A stretch of DNA of 9,800 nucleotides from Thermoleophilia bacterium (lineage in GTDB: Bacteria; Actinomycetota; Thermoleophilia; Miltoncostaeales; Miltoncostaeaceae), in assembly GCA_029861485.1 (NCBI GenBank), contig JAOTZF010000049.1, positions 1-9,800 on the forward strand. The letters are read 5' to 3'. The notes under the pieces are model-generated. The model was not told the origin of the DNA, ran no database searches, and worked only from the letters and a program-made list of their open reading frames with translations. Within the stretch, counting starts at the first letter, position 1; the number at the start of each line of letters is the position of its first letter. Positions 1 through 6,100 of this stretch are shown here, one piece after another. Position numbers and translations under genes: made by a program.

Positions 1-289
1 GAGTTCATTGAGTCGCTGCGTCAGGCGTAGCTCAGCACTCATACCGGCGAGCATGTCGCCGAAGGACGCCGCCTCTCAAGGCCGGCGGGCCAGGGGAAGG
101 GCTTCGGGTGGCCGCGAGAGCGCAAGCCGGATGGAGGCGGGCTCGGAGCGGACTCAAATGCTTGCCGGAGGGCCTTGCGATGGACGCCTGGTAGCGATGA
201 GACCGTTGATCCGCGAGGAGCGTTCCCGGCCTTCAACCCGCGGGTGCTTTGGACCCAACATGGACCCAACCACACCGCCGAAGAGGCCG
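1..289. other. Non-coding or decayed stretch at left edge
   Basis: I find no supportable complete gene here. A frame open from the window edge ends at the TAG at 28-30 (last residues EFIESLRQA) and could be the tail of a plus-strand gene lying outside the window, but nine residues are not enough to name it. Other open frames are short, Arg/Pro-rich and without recognisable domains. The right part (252-270) carries the bipartite GACCCAAC repeat described separately. A minus-strand frame covering about 154-354 could be the frameshifted tail of the recombinase remnant next to it. Confidence 0.5.
251..271. repeat. Bipartite GACCCAAC repeat, left copy (possible att-like site)
   Basis: Two tandem units of TGGACCCAAC with an 11-base period (250-259 and 261-270). 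Positions 252-270 read GACCCAACATGGACCCAAC. The same bipartite motif recurs at 5798-5816 with 18 of 19 bases identical, both in the same orientation. This copy lies just beyond the C-terminal end of a tyrosine recombinase remnant, where attachment sites or integrase arm sites often sit. Identity as an att site is inference. Confidence 0.45.
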
Positions 290-559
290 TCAGAACCGAG
301 CAGGTAGAGGTCGGCCACGGCCATGCAATGCTCGGGTGCGCTCGGGCGGCTCATCGAAGGGCGTGTGGTTGTAGACGTTCAAGGTGGTCGTCCTCTTGGA
401 GTGCCCGGCGATCTCGCTCACCAGCGGCAGCGGCAGCCCGGCGTGGGCGAGTAGCGAGACGAAGCGGTCCTTGAAGCGGTGCGCGGTGAAGTGGCGGGTG
501 CCTGCGGTTCTAGCGGGGTGGAGGTCTAGGGTCGGCTGTAACCAAAAGCGCGCCGCCAC
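290..559 (-). pseudogene. Tyrosine recombinase (phage-type integrase), C-terminal remnant
   Basis: The minus-strand frame encodes the catalytic C-terminal part of a tyrosine recombinase, an enzyme that integrates or excises mobile DNA through a covalent 3'-phosphotyrosine intermediate. Visible in order: an HxxR-type box reading HRFK (His27, codon at 479-481), the hydrophobic stretch VSLLAHAGLPLPLVSEIAGH, the His of AGHS, and the nucleophile region NVYNH (Tyr63, codon at 371-373). The box-II Arg is Lys here, a substitution that is tolerated in some family members. The N-terminal domain and the first catalytic Arg box are absent: upstream the frame loses similarity near 500-560, where a different gene fragment begins. 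The frame stops at 290. A second minus frame (about 200-350) reads like a plausible integrase tail, suggesting a frameshift near 345. I call it a dead fragment; the domain assignment is fairly sure. Confidence 0.75.
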
Positions 560-563
560 CCGG

Positions 564-749
564 TGCGATCGCTACCTGACGGTCAGCTTGCTGGTGAACC
601 TCGCGGCCCCAACACGTTTGCCCCCGGACGACGACCGTGTTGGTCCTCTTGCCCTTGGCGGTCCTTGCCGCGACCTTGGCGTTGACCCGCACGCTCACCG
701 TCCTGCCCCTCGCGATTGTGCCGAGCCTGAAGATGACCCGGCGCCCGCG
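564..749 (-). pseudogene. DUF11-like surface repeat fragment
   Basis: On the minus strand this stretch encodes about 60 residues with the pattern of a DUF11/Ig-like surface repeat: VIFRLGTIARGRTVSVRVNA, then a short linker, then TNTVVVRG. The family's typical pattern is a Cys-containing strand, 'lGtlapGasatvtv', and 'tNtatV'. In secreted or cell-wall proteins these beta-sandwich units occur in series. Here there is a single partial unit with no signal peptide, start codon context or neighbouring repeats; the frame merely runs on into unrelated sequence on both sides. It sits exactly between the recombinase remnant and the sigma factor fragment, so it looks like debris brought together by deletion or insertion. 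The match is by pattern only. Confidence 0.4.
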
Positions 750-887
750 TCCCCTGAAGCGATGCGCTTCGGCCAGGACATGACCCAGAGCGAGATCGGC
801 GAGAGGCTCGGCGTCAGCCAGGCCCATATCCATCGCCTCCTGAAGGCAGCTGAGGACCGGCTGCGGGAACTGCTTGACGCGCCATGA
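750..887 (+). pseudogene. Sigma-70 family factor, region 4 C-terminal fragment (SigB/SigF-like)
   Basis: The last about 42 residues before the TGA at 885-887 match region 4.2 of alternative sigma factors of the SigB/SigF/SigG group, which recognises the -35 promoter element with a helix-turn-helix: MRFGQDMTQSEIGERLGVSQ, followed by AHIHRLLKAAEDRLREL. In intact family members this is preceded by regions 2, 3 and 4.1 (about 210 more residues). Here the similarity begins abruptly near 755-762, directly after the DUF11-like fragment of the opposite strand. The 3' end looks original, because a strong hairpin follows 27 bases after the stop. It cannot encode a working sigma factor by itself: no region 2 is present. 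Confidence 0.7.
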
Positions 888-914
888 GGTTTCGCTGCGC
901 CGGTATGGGGTACG

Positions 915-942
915 TGCCTCGGTGAGCCAACTCACCGAGGCA
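915..942. terminator. Perfect 12-bp hairpin between converging genes
   Basis: TGCCTCGGTGAG (915-926), loop CCAA, then CTCACCGAGGCA (931-942), with no mismatch. It lies 27 bases after the sigma fragment's stop and 78 bases beyond the stop of the minus-strand RemA-like gene, so it could end transcription from both sides. There is no T-run on either side, which is common for terminators in GC-rich actinobacteria. A wider 7-base inverted repeat (CATGAGG 883-889, CCTCATG 963-969) encloses it. Confidence 0.6.
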
Positions 943-1019
943 GGGAATGAGTCGTCCTGACGCCTCATGAGAAGAGCGTCGAGGTGATCGACCTCGGATG
1001 ACACAACGCGAATAAGGGC

Positions 1020-1373
1020 TCACCCTAGGACCCGATGAGCCTCATCCAGGATCCGACCCAAGTCGATTGACGACTCCTCCTCGATCACCCTTCGCAGGGC
1101 CGGAGTCACCTGCTCGAAGGCGTCGAGCAATGACTGTAACGCGGCGCGCTGCTGGCGCATGCGGGCCGCCTCCTCGGCCGGCGTCACGAGATCGTCGACG
1201 ATGGAGCCCTCGGCGCGCGATCCGACCAGCGGCTCTGCCACGCCCCGAACCCACACCAGTGAGCGGCGCCCCGGCCCCCGCTCTTCGGTGATCGGCTCCA
1301 CCGCGACCACTTCGTCCGATCGCACGTACTTGCCATAACCGAGCCTCACGAGCTGGCCGCTTTGAATGCGCAT
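1020..1373 (-). CDS. RemA/DUF370-like small regulatory protein
   Basis: A 117-residue protein. The N-terminal about 60 residues resemble the DUF370/RemA fold: GYGKYVRSDEVVAVEPI (residues 12-28) parallels the 'GFGN.V.adrivai' opening of RemA, and GRRSLVWVRGVAEPLVGSR (35-53) parallels its 'GRrTrsvi' strand. In Bacillus, RemA is a DNA-binding activator of biofilm genes; whether this protein binds DNA is unknown. Residues 64-117 form a charged, helix-rich tail (QQRAALQSLLDAFEQVTPAL) not present in RemA, perhaps for oligomerisation or a partner. The start at 1371-1373 was chosen because GGGAGGTGG lies just upstream on the minus strand; the frame stays open back to 1496 without a comparable ribosome binding site. 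The gene stands alone, divergent from the CoA-transferase and convergent with the sigma fragment. Family assignment is moderate. Confidence 0.6.
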   Translation of the reverse strand: MRIQSGQLVRLGYGKYVRSDEVVAVEPITEERGPGRRSLVWVRGVAEPLVGSRAEGSIVDDLVTPAEEAARMRQQRAALQSLLDAFEQVTPALRRVIEEESSIDLGRILDEAHRVLG

Positions 1374-1730
1374 TACCACCTCCCGATAGAACTGTACGCG
1401 TCGCCACCGGCAGTCGCGCAATGCGGACGGGGCGCCGAGACCCTGTCGAATATCGGGCCGCCCCATCCGTGCGTTGAGAGCTTGGTGATGTACCAACTGC
1501 TGGGCGAAGGTCCGGTGCCTCCCCGGCCGATGCCGCCCCTGCGGGAGGCGCCGACGAGGGCCGCGTGGGTCAGACTTGTACGGTGACCACGCGCTAAGCG
1601 GCGCGGGCGTCTGAAGGCTCTTAAGGGGGGTCCTCGTCCTGAGTTCCCGGCTATTCGGTCAGCGGGTCGACCGGTTGGAGCCTCCTGGGCGTGCGCCGAC
1701 ACAAGTGCGCCTGGTGCTGGGAGCGCGGCG
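1374..1730. other. Divergent intergenic region
   Basis: 357 bases separate the divergent RemA-like and CoA-transferase starts, enough for two promoters. The only clear signals are the ribosome binding site for the minus gene (GGGAGGTGG, complement of about 1376-1384) and GGGAG at 1719-1723 for the plus gene. I see no convincing -35/-10 pair, operator repeat or RNA gene. Open frames crossing it are shadows without domains. Confidence 0.5.
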
Positions 1731-2834
1731 ATGAGCGGCGCTCCGCTGGAGGGCATTCGGGTGGTGGACCTCACCCACCACCTCGGCGGCCCGCTGGCGA
1801 CGATGGCTCTGGCGCAGCTCGGCGCGGACGTCGTGAAGGTCGAGGCACCTGGCGGGGACGAGTGGCGCTCGGTAGACGACGTGGCGGGCGAGAGCCGCCT
1901 GTTCCACTCAGTGAACCGCGACAAGCGAGGGGTCGTCCTCGACCTGAAGACCCCGGACGGCCGTTCTGAGCTGCTCCGCCTGGTCGACCGGGCCGACGTC
2001 TTGGTGCACAGCTTCTCACCAGGTGTGGTCGACCGGCTCGGTGTCGGCGCGGACGATCTCAGCGCGCGCCACCCCCGCCTGGTCTACTGCTCACTGTCGG
2101 CGTTCGGACCACACCGGGGCAGGGGCAGCGACATCGCCGTCCAGGCCGAGTCGGGCCTGATCGCGGCGAACGACGGGCGCATCGTGCCCTTGCCGATTCA
2201 CGACACCATCGTGCCCTGGATTATGGTCTCTGGCATTCTCGCGGCCCTGATCGAGCGCGAGCGAAGCGGGCGTGGCCAGGTGGTCGAGACCTCGTTGCTT
2301 GAGGCGGCCGGGGCGCTCGCGGCCCACCGGTCGGTGCGCGACGAATCGGGCGAGCCGCTCTTCAACCGGTTCGTCGGCGCCCTCTACCGCACCTACCCTA
2401 CGGCTGACGGCGACATCGCTATTGCGTGCTACGCGCCACGCCTGCAGGAGCGACTGCTAGAGGCGCTCGGACTCGCGGAGCTACTGGACGACCCGCGCTT
2501 CTCGGACCTTGAGTCGCGAGCCCGACACACGAACGAGCTCGCTGAGCTGATCTCCGCGCGGTTGCGCGCCGACACGGCCGAGGGGTGGTGCCGGCTGCTG
2601 CGCGACGCCGACCTTCCGCACGGCGTGGTGGCCGCCGAGCCGCTCTCGCTGCTCGACCACCCTGACGCCCGCGCACTCGGGCTGGTGGTCGAGATGGAGG
2701 ACCCGACCCTCGGGCCGGAGCTGGTCCTCGCGCCGCCCCTTCGTTTCTCCCGCACCCCCGCAGCCACCCGCCGACCGGCGCCGAGGCTCGGCGAACACGC
2801 CGCCGAGGTGCTCTCGGAGTGGGCGCTCGAGTAG
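1731..2834 (+). CDS. CaiB/BaiF (family III) CoA-transferase
   Basis: A 367-residue cytoplasmic enzyme of the family III CoA-transferases, which move CoA between an acyl-CoA donor and a carboxylic acid through an aspartyl-CoA intermediate. Seen: the N-terminal signature PLEGIRVVDLTHHLGGPLAT (residues 5-24), LGADVVKVEAPGGDE (30-44), NRDKRGVVLDLK (62-73), the YCSLSAFGP strand (119-127), and the probable catalytic Asp158 in PIHDTIVPW, followed by GILAALIERERSGRGQVVE. The C-terminal part shows the usual DDPRF and 'PHGVV...L.HP.A..LG' features (DADLPHGVVAAEPLSLLDHP). Length is slightly below the usual 380-400. The ATG at 1731 has GGGAG seven bases upstream. The substrate is not predictable: no acyl-CoA dehydrogenase, hydratase or thiolase gene lies nearby, and the usual glycine-rich loop after the active site is not obvious. 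It appears intact and monocistronic. Confidence 0.93.
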   Translation: MSGAPLEGIRVVDLTHHLGGPLATMALAQLGADVVKVEAPGGDEWRSVDDVAGESRLFHSVNRDKRGVVLDLKTPDGRSELLRLVDRADVLVHSFSPGVVDRLGVGADDLSARHPRLVYCSLSAFGPHRGRGSDIAVQAESGLIAANDGRIVPLPIHDTIVPWIMVSGILAALIERERSGRGQVVETSLLEAAGALAAHRSVRDESGEPLFNRFVGALYRTYPTADGDIAIACYAPRLQERLLEALGLAELLDDPRFSDLESRARHTNELAELISARLRADTAEGWCRLLRDADLPHGVVAAEPLSLLDHPDARALGLVVEMEDPTLGPELVLAPPLRFSRTPAATRRPAPRLGEHAAEVLSEWALE

Positions 2835-2931
2835 TCGCGCTCAAAAGAGAGGCGTTGATACGGCCCAAGAGTCGGGGGTCCGTCGCGCGAGACGTCCAGG
2901 CGCACGCCCGGCGAAGAGCGCCAGCGGGCGA

Positions 2932-3072
2932 ATGCTCGAGGTCGTTTACAGGGGTCAGCCCGCGGGCGGTGAACACCCAAGAACGATGGGGAATTCGCTT
3001 GCCGAACGTCGCAGCCGGCTCAACCTGAGCCGCGAGGTGCTCGCAGCGTACGAGCCTGGCTCAGCCCCGTGA
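2932..3072 (+). CDS. Possible 46-residue small protein overlapping the MscS gene start
   Basis: From ATG 2932 a frame of 46 codons ends with a TGA at 3070-3072 that overlaps the GTG start (3069-3071) of the channel gene in the GTGA arrangement typical of translational coupling. An internal ATG at 2986 would give 28 residues. The C-terminal half is charged and could be helical (SLAERRSRLNLSREVLAAYE). I recognise no family. No good ribosome binding site precedes either ATG, and the region also contains a 7-bp hairpin (3016-3032, CGGCTCA / TGAGCCG). It may be a real leader or small protein, or chance openness in GC-rich DNA. Evidence is only the overlap and the residue composition. Confidence 0.3.
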   Translation: MLEVVYRGQPAGGEHPRTMGNSLAERRSRLNLSREVLAAYEPGSAP

Positions 3073-3932
3073 GCGTGGCCACACCGCTCCCTCTGCTGCA
3101 TCTGGCCAACGTGTCGGGAATCGTCGATACCGAGGGAGTCGGCCCCACGGACGTACTCCTCGCGGTCGTGGTCGGCGCTCTCACCGTGATCGTGGCGGTA
3201 GCCGTTAGCTGGGCGATCCGTCGTTGGCTCGACCGGCCGGAGTCCGGCTCACAAGAGATAGCGGCCCTGGCGGCCCGCCTCGCGCGCTGGGCCATCGTCA
3301 TCATCGGAGCCTCATGGGCGCTGAGCTTCGTCGGCGTAAGCTTGGGCTGGCTCGGGCTAACGGTCGTGGCGATGCTGGTGGTGGTCGTGATGGTGTTGCG
3401 CCCTCAGCTCGAGGGCCTCGCGGCTGCGGTGGTGGTCACGACCCGCCCGGCCTTCGGTGTCGGCGACGAGATCGAGGTGCTCGCCCACAAGGGCGAGGTC
3501 CTGGAGGTGACCGCCCGCAGCGTCGTTCTCCGCCTTCGAAATGGCCAGCGCGTCCATGTCCCGAACAACACCCTGTTGTCGGAGGTCGTGACGGTCATCT
3601 CGACGGACCGACCCCGGCGCACGGAAATCACCTTCGAGGTCGAGGAGCATCAGGATATCGATCGCCTTGAGCGCCTCTCGCTGGCGGCGATCGCCGGCCT
3701 GGCGAACGTGGCGGATGAGCCCGCCCCGGTGCTAAGGGCGCGCGACCTCGGGTCCGGGGCCGTCACGGTTGCGATCCGCTTCTGGCACGACTCTCGGATC
3801 AGCTCCGAGATCCAGGCGACCGATGAGGCAGTGAGGGCGCTCAGGCGCCTCTACGCGGCAGAGGGCATCACCACCGATACAGAGCGCCTGTCGGTGACCC
3901 TACGGTCGGCTCGGGAGCGACAGGCCTCGTGA
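3069..3932 (+). CDS. MscS-family small-conductance mechanosensitive channel
   Basis: A 287-residue inner-membrane protein of the MscS family, channels that open under membrane tension to release solutes during hypo-osmotic shock. Three membrane segments are visible: about 27-50 (VLLAVVVGALTVIVAVAVSW), 72-91 (ARWAIVIIGASWALSFVGVS) and the pore-lining TM3 at about 93-126, with RPQLEGLAAA before the family's kink. Then comes the beta domain: RPAFGVGDEIEV (126-137; compare 'rpf.vGD.iei'), GEVLEVTARSVVLR and VPNNTLLSEVV (164-174; compare the 'iPN' motif). Residues about 185-280 form the C-terminal alpha/beta domain, ending with a short tail. The size is that of minimal MscS proteins. The GTG start overlaps the stop of a possible 46-codon ORF; the ribosome binding site is weak. 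Physiological gating is not deducible. Confidence 0.9.
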   Translation: MSVATPLPLLHLANVSGIVDTEGVGPTDVLLAVVVGALTVIVAVAVSWAIRRWLDRPESGSQEIAALAARLARWAIVIIGASWALSFVGVSLGWLGLTVVAMLVVVVMVLRPQLEGLAAAVVVTTRPAFGVGDEIEVLAHKGEVLEVTARSVVLRLRNGQRVHVPNNTLLSEVVTVISTDRPRRTEITFEVEEHQDIDRLERLSLAAIAGLANVADEPAPVLRARDLGSGAVTVAIRFWHDSRISSEIQATDEAVRALRRLYAAEGITTDTERLSVTLRSARERQAS

Positions 3933-4197
3933 GGCGCGCAATCGCGCGCGTGCCATGACGCGATTCCACCTCGCCCTTTAGTAACGAGAGGCGCTGCTTG
4001 CGCTCCCACAAGGGCGCTCTCGGGCCTCGGTTCTCTGCGCCGCGGGTCTGGATTGAAGAGGCCTCCCTGGCCTCTTCATCGTTGGCGATGGCCCGTGAGG
4101 GCCCCTTCGGCTGTTCGCTCGCCCAAGGGTCACGTTCGCCGTTCGAGCCCGCAAGGCAGGCGGCGTCGGAATTTGGCTCTGGCGACCTCTCGGTAGG
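3933..4197. other. Spacer with hairpins downstream of MscS
   Basis: No gene is supported here. A minus-strand frame stays open through it but only as run-on from the broken DUF998 gene. The notable contents are two hairpins: 4054-4078 and the smaller 4090-4103 (GGCCC, loop GTGA, GGGCC). Confidence 0.5.
4054..4078. terminator. 10-bp hairpin, terminator-like
   Basis: TGAAGAGGCC (4054-4063), loop TCCCT, GGCCTCTTCA (4069-4078), perfect pairing. It sits 121 bases after the MscS stop and between that gene and the converging DUF998 remnant, so it may serve either strand. No T-run follows. A second 5-bp hairpin lies at 4090-4103. Confidence 0.45.
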
Positions 4198-4594
4198 GGC
4201 CAGGTGACGCATTTGCCACCCGAGGATGGCCAGCCAGATCATCATGGTGGCAACGAAGACCCGCTGGGCCAGCCCCAGCGGCCACCCTTTGGGGAGGGCG
4301 ATCACCCACGACCCGCCAGATGACCATCGCGATCGCGAACCAGAGCGCGGTCCGCCACACGCCGAGACCCGCGGCGAAGAACACCGATTTCATCAGCCAC
4401 CCATAGTCACCGAGGGCGTACTCGCGGATGAAGTGCTCCACGGGGTCCGGGTCGGTGTCAAGGACGTGCAGAGCGGCCACCGCGACCACCGAGTACGCGA
4501 CGCTGATGAGGGCGATCGATCCGAGCTGCCTGACAGACCGCACAGCGCCACCAGTCGCATCCACCCGTGTTGTCACGTCGGTCCCTTGGCTCAC
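4198..4594 (-). pseudogene. DUF998-type membrane protein, internally deleted and frameshifted
   Basis: The N-terminal piece (minus, GTG at 4592-4594) contains the DUF998 start: a membrane segment (LISVAYSVVAVAALHVL, residues 29-45), then DPDPVEHFIREYALGDYGWL (48-67) and MKSVFFAAGLG, matching the family's '..P.~SEY..G..GWLM...F...GLG'. A second hydrophobic run (ALWFAIAMVIWRVVG) follows and the frame then turns to Pro/Arg-rich nonsense. In another minus frame (4198-4305) the family's C-terminal helix appears: GLAQRVFVATMMIWLAILGW. Intact members have about 210-230 residues and 6 or so membrane helices; the middle 90 or so residues are missing here and the two ends are out of frame near 4290-4315. 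The family's function is unknown; this copy cannot make the normal protein. The remnant stands alone. Confidence 0.7.
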
Positions 4595-5010
4595 CGATTA
4601 CCGGCGGATGAAGAGTGACCCGTCTGAGCCGGCGAGGTGGTGCGCTTACCGGTAGGAATCCTGAGTCGTCTCAGAGCCCCAGCCAGCCCGCAGCGACGGC
4701 GATTGCTCCTGGCGCGTTGAGTCCGGCCCCGCGAGATAGCTAACGCCACACCGCCGGCCGACGGTTGCCCTCCGGCAGACATTCGGAGTGATCGGTCGGC
4801 CGCAGCTCACTGACGGCTCTGCATCGACGGCTCACAAGGAGGGCTGTGGCCGGTACGCCATCCACCTTGGTGCGTCCGCACTCCCTGCCGTAGACCGCTC
4901 AGTGCGTCCGCTCAGCAGGCCGGTTTGGCTCCGGCGGCCTTCGGGGTCTTCATCCGCGGGACCGACCCGACATAGGCTGGCGTTCTCGCTCACTCTCTTG
5001 GGGGACTCAA
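4595..5010. promoter_or_regulatory. 416-base upstream region of the secreted-protein gene
   Basis: No gene is supported. It contains short direct repeats: GTGCGTCCGC at 4870-4879 and 4902-4911, and CCGCTCAG at 4895-4902 and 4908-4915 (13-base period), which could be an operator for the gene starting at 5011. A possible -10 element TAGGCT lies at 4974-4979 without a convincing -35. The G-rich ribosome binding site GGGGGA (5000-5005) ends five bases before the ATG. Confidence 0.35.
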
Positions 5011-5679
5011 ATGAAGCTCAGACCAGTAATTGCCGGAGCGGCTGCCGGCGCTGTGCTTGCTATTGGCGGCCTGGCAGCGCTTCAGCTCGGAACTGGCACC
5101 GCCCAGGGCCAGTCGCACAACACCGTGACCCAGGCCGATCTCAAGGCGGCGAATGATCGGTCGATTCGCGCGATCAAGCAAGGGACATCCGTTTGGAACT
5201 CGCTGGGCAAATACCTTGCCGCCGACGGGACGCGCATCTCGTTGCAGACCCCGCGGATCAGCCAGCAGGCCGGTACCGGTGACAAAGGGCTGCCGACGGG
5301 CACGATCAAGGATGGGGCCGTGACGGAAGGCAAGCTCTCCTCCGGCGTCAAAGCTCAGCTCAACGAGATCTACACCGCTGCTGTGCTCAACACCCCGGGG
5401 GCGGAGCCAAGTCTCGTCCGTGGCAAGGGAGCTACCGTCGTCACACGGACCACCGGTCTCCCAGTCGGCGCGTTCGATCTGGCGTTCGGCGCGAACGACA
5501 TCAGCCAGTGCACTTGGACGGCCTCGGTGGGCACGGTGCAGCCAGGGGCCTTCACCCCAGTCTTCGGCGCCTTCATCCCGTATACGACTCTGCTCAACAA
5601 CACGACCCTGCGGGTGTTCACGTTCAACGACGCGGGCGCGCTCGCAGACGGACCGTTCCAGGTCCATGTGATCTGCTGA
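5011..5679 (+). CDS. Secreted protein with stalk and C-terminal beta-rich domain
   Basis: A 222-residue exported protein of unknown function. Residues 1-35 form a Sec signal peptide (basic MKLRP, hydrophobic AGAAAGAVLAIGGLAAL, likely cleavage after AQG). Residues about 37-70 look helical (TQADLKAANDRSIRAIKQ). The stretch 93-120 carries the modular pattern G-(T/S)-I-x-DG-x-VT-x-x-KLS (GTIKDGAVTEGKLSSGVKAQ) seen in series in many actinobacterial surface proteins; only one clear unit is present. The C-terminal 100 residues resemble a beta-sandwich domain seen in such proteins: TRTTGLPVGAFDLAFGANDI, SQCTWTASVG, and a final TFNDAGALADGPFQVHVIC. Cys167 and the terminal Cys222 are the only cysteines and probably form a disulfide outside the cell. 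No LPXTG or membrane anchor is visible. GGGGGA precedes the ATG, and a hairpin follows the stop by seven bases. Likely a single-gene unit. Confidence 0.8.
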   Translation: MKLRPVIAGAAAGAVLAIGGLAALQLGTGTAQGQSHNTVTQADLKAANDRSIRAIKQGTSVWNSLGKYLAADGTRISLQTPRISQQAGTGDKGLPTGTIKDGAVTEGKLSSGVKAQLNEIYTAAVLNTPGAEPSLVRGKGATVVTRTTGLPVGAFDLAFGANDISQCTWTASVGTVQPGAFTPVFGAFIPYTTLLNNTTLRVFTFNDAGALADGPFQVHVIC

Positions 5680-5686
5680 GCGCCTG

Positions 5687-5704
5687 CGGCCGGATGTCCG
5701 GCCG
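5687..5704 (+). terminator. Hairpin after the secreted-protein gene
   Basis: CGGCCGGA (5687-5694), TG, TCCGGCCG (5697-5704): a perfect GC-rich inverted repeat beginning seven bases after the TGA at 5677-5679. It is placed like an intrinsic terminator but lacks a T-run. Confidence 0.55.
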
Positions 5705-5797
5705 ACGCGAGTTCGCAAGCGACTGCGCTCAGGCATTTTCAGCCACCGGGCGCGGTCGCTCGCGCGTCGCGCCGCCAGTAAGTCGTCGCGCGTTTTC

Positions 5798-5816
5798 GAC
5801 CCAACCTGGACCCAAC
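5798..5816. repeat. Bipartite GACCCAAC repeat, right copy (possible att-like site)
   Basis: GACCCAACCTGGACCCAAC, identical to 252-270 except for one base in the middle, and preceded in both places by a short T-run (CTTTG versus TTTTC). It follows a GC-rich imperfect inverted repeat (CGCGCGTCG at 5761-5769 with CGTCGCGCG at about 5784-5792) and TTTT at 5793-5796. No recombinase sequence is next to this copy. Confidence 0.45.
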
Positions 5817-5876
5817 GAGGTGTACCTCAGTGGGTTCTAACGGGCGCTATGGGCACTGCGCGATCTCTAGCGATTG

Positions 5877-5940
5877 CAGGGAAGGTGTCCCTATGCAGGG
5901 ATTTCTTAAAGCCTCCCGGTCTTAGAGCCCGGTGTCCTCC
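5877..5940. repeat. 64-bp intergenic repeat, copy A
   Basis: Aligns without gaps to 6473-6536 (copy B) with 48 of 64 bases identical by my count. The right half is best kept: 5911-5940 against 6507-6536 differs at four of 30 bases. Shared blocks include CAGGGAAG, GCAGGG, CCTCCCGG, GAGCCCGGT and TCCTCC. CCGG ... CCGG can pair in both copies. In copy A only, AGGGA (5878-5882) and TCCCT (5888-5892) also form a 5-bp stem. It ends 160 bases before the ABM-family gene. Function unknown. Confidence 0.6.
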
Positions 5941-6036
5941 ACTTGGATATCTTCCTCGGCTAAGGACCACTTTTCGGCCTGTCGCCACCCCGACGTCCGG
6001 GGTCGGATCAGCCGTGCGGCATTCGGCGATGGCCCC

Positions 6037-6066
6037 TAGACCCGCCTGGCCGACAGGACCTATGCT
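6037..6066 (+). promoter_or_regulatory. Candidate sigma-70-like promoter of the ABM-family gene
   Basis: TAGACC (6037-6042) and TATGCT (6061-6066) are separated by 18 bases and resemble -35 (TTGACA, 4 of 6) and -10 (TATAAT, 4 of 6) boxes. Transcription would start about 6073, giving a leader of about 28 bases that contains the ribosome binding site AAGGGGGGA at 6088-6096. Prediction by eye only. Confidence 0.35.
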
Positions 6067-6100
6067 CGCGCAGGAGCGATCGAATCCAAGGGGGGACCGC

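Noticed and set aside
1374..1496. Upstream start for the RemA-like gene
   Set aside because: The extension lacks family similarity, and a strong GGGAGGTGG sits just before the ATG at 1371-1373.
4990..5736. 248-codon open frame on the minus strand
   Set aside because: It lies antisense to the secreted-protein gene, has no domain pattern and reflects GC-rich codon bias; the plus frame has a signal peptide, ribosome binding site and terminator.
5849..6100. N-terminal extension of the ABM-family gene
   Set aside because: It would translate the intergenic repeat and the candidate promoter; the ATG at 6101 has a strong purine-rich ribosome binding site.
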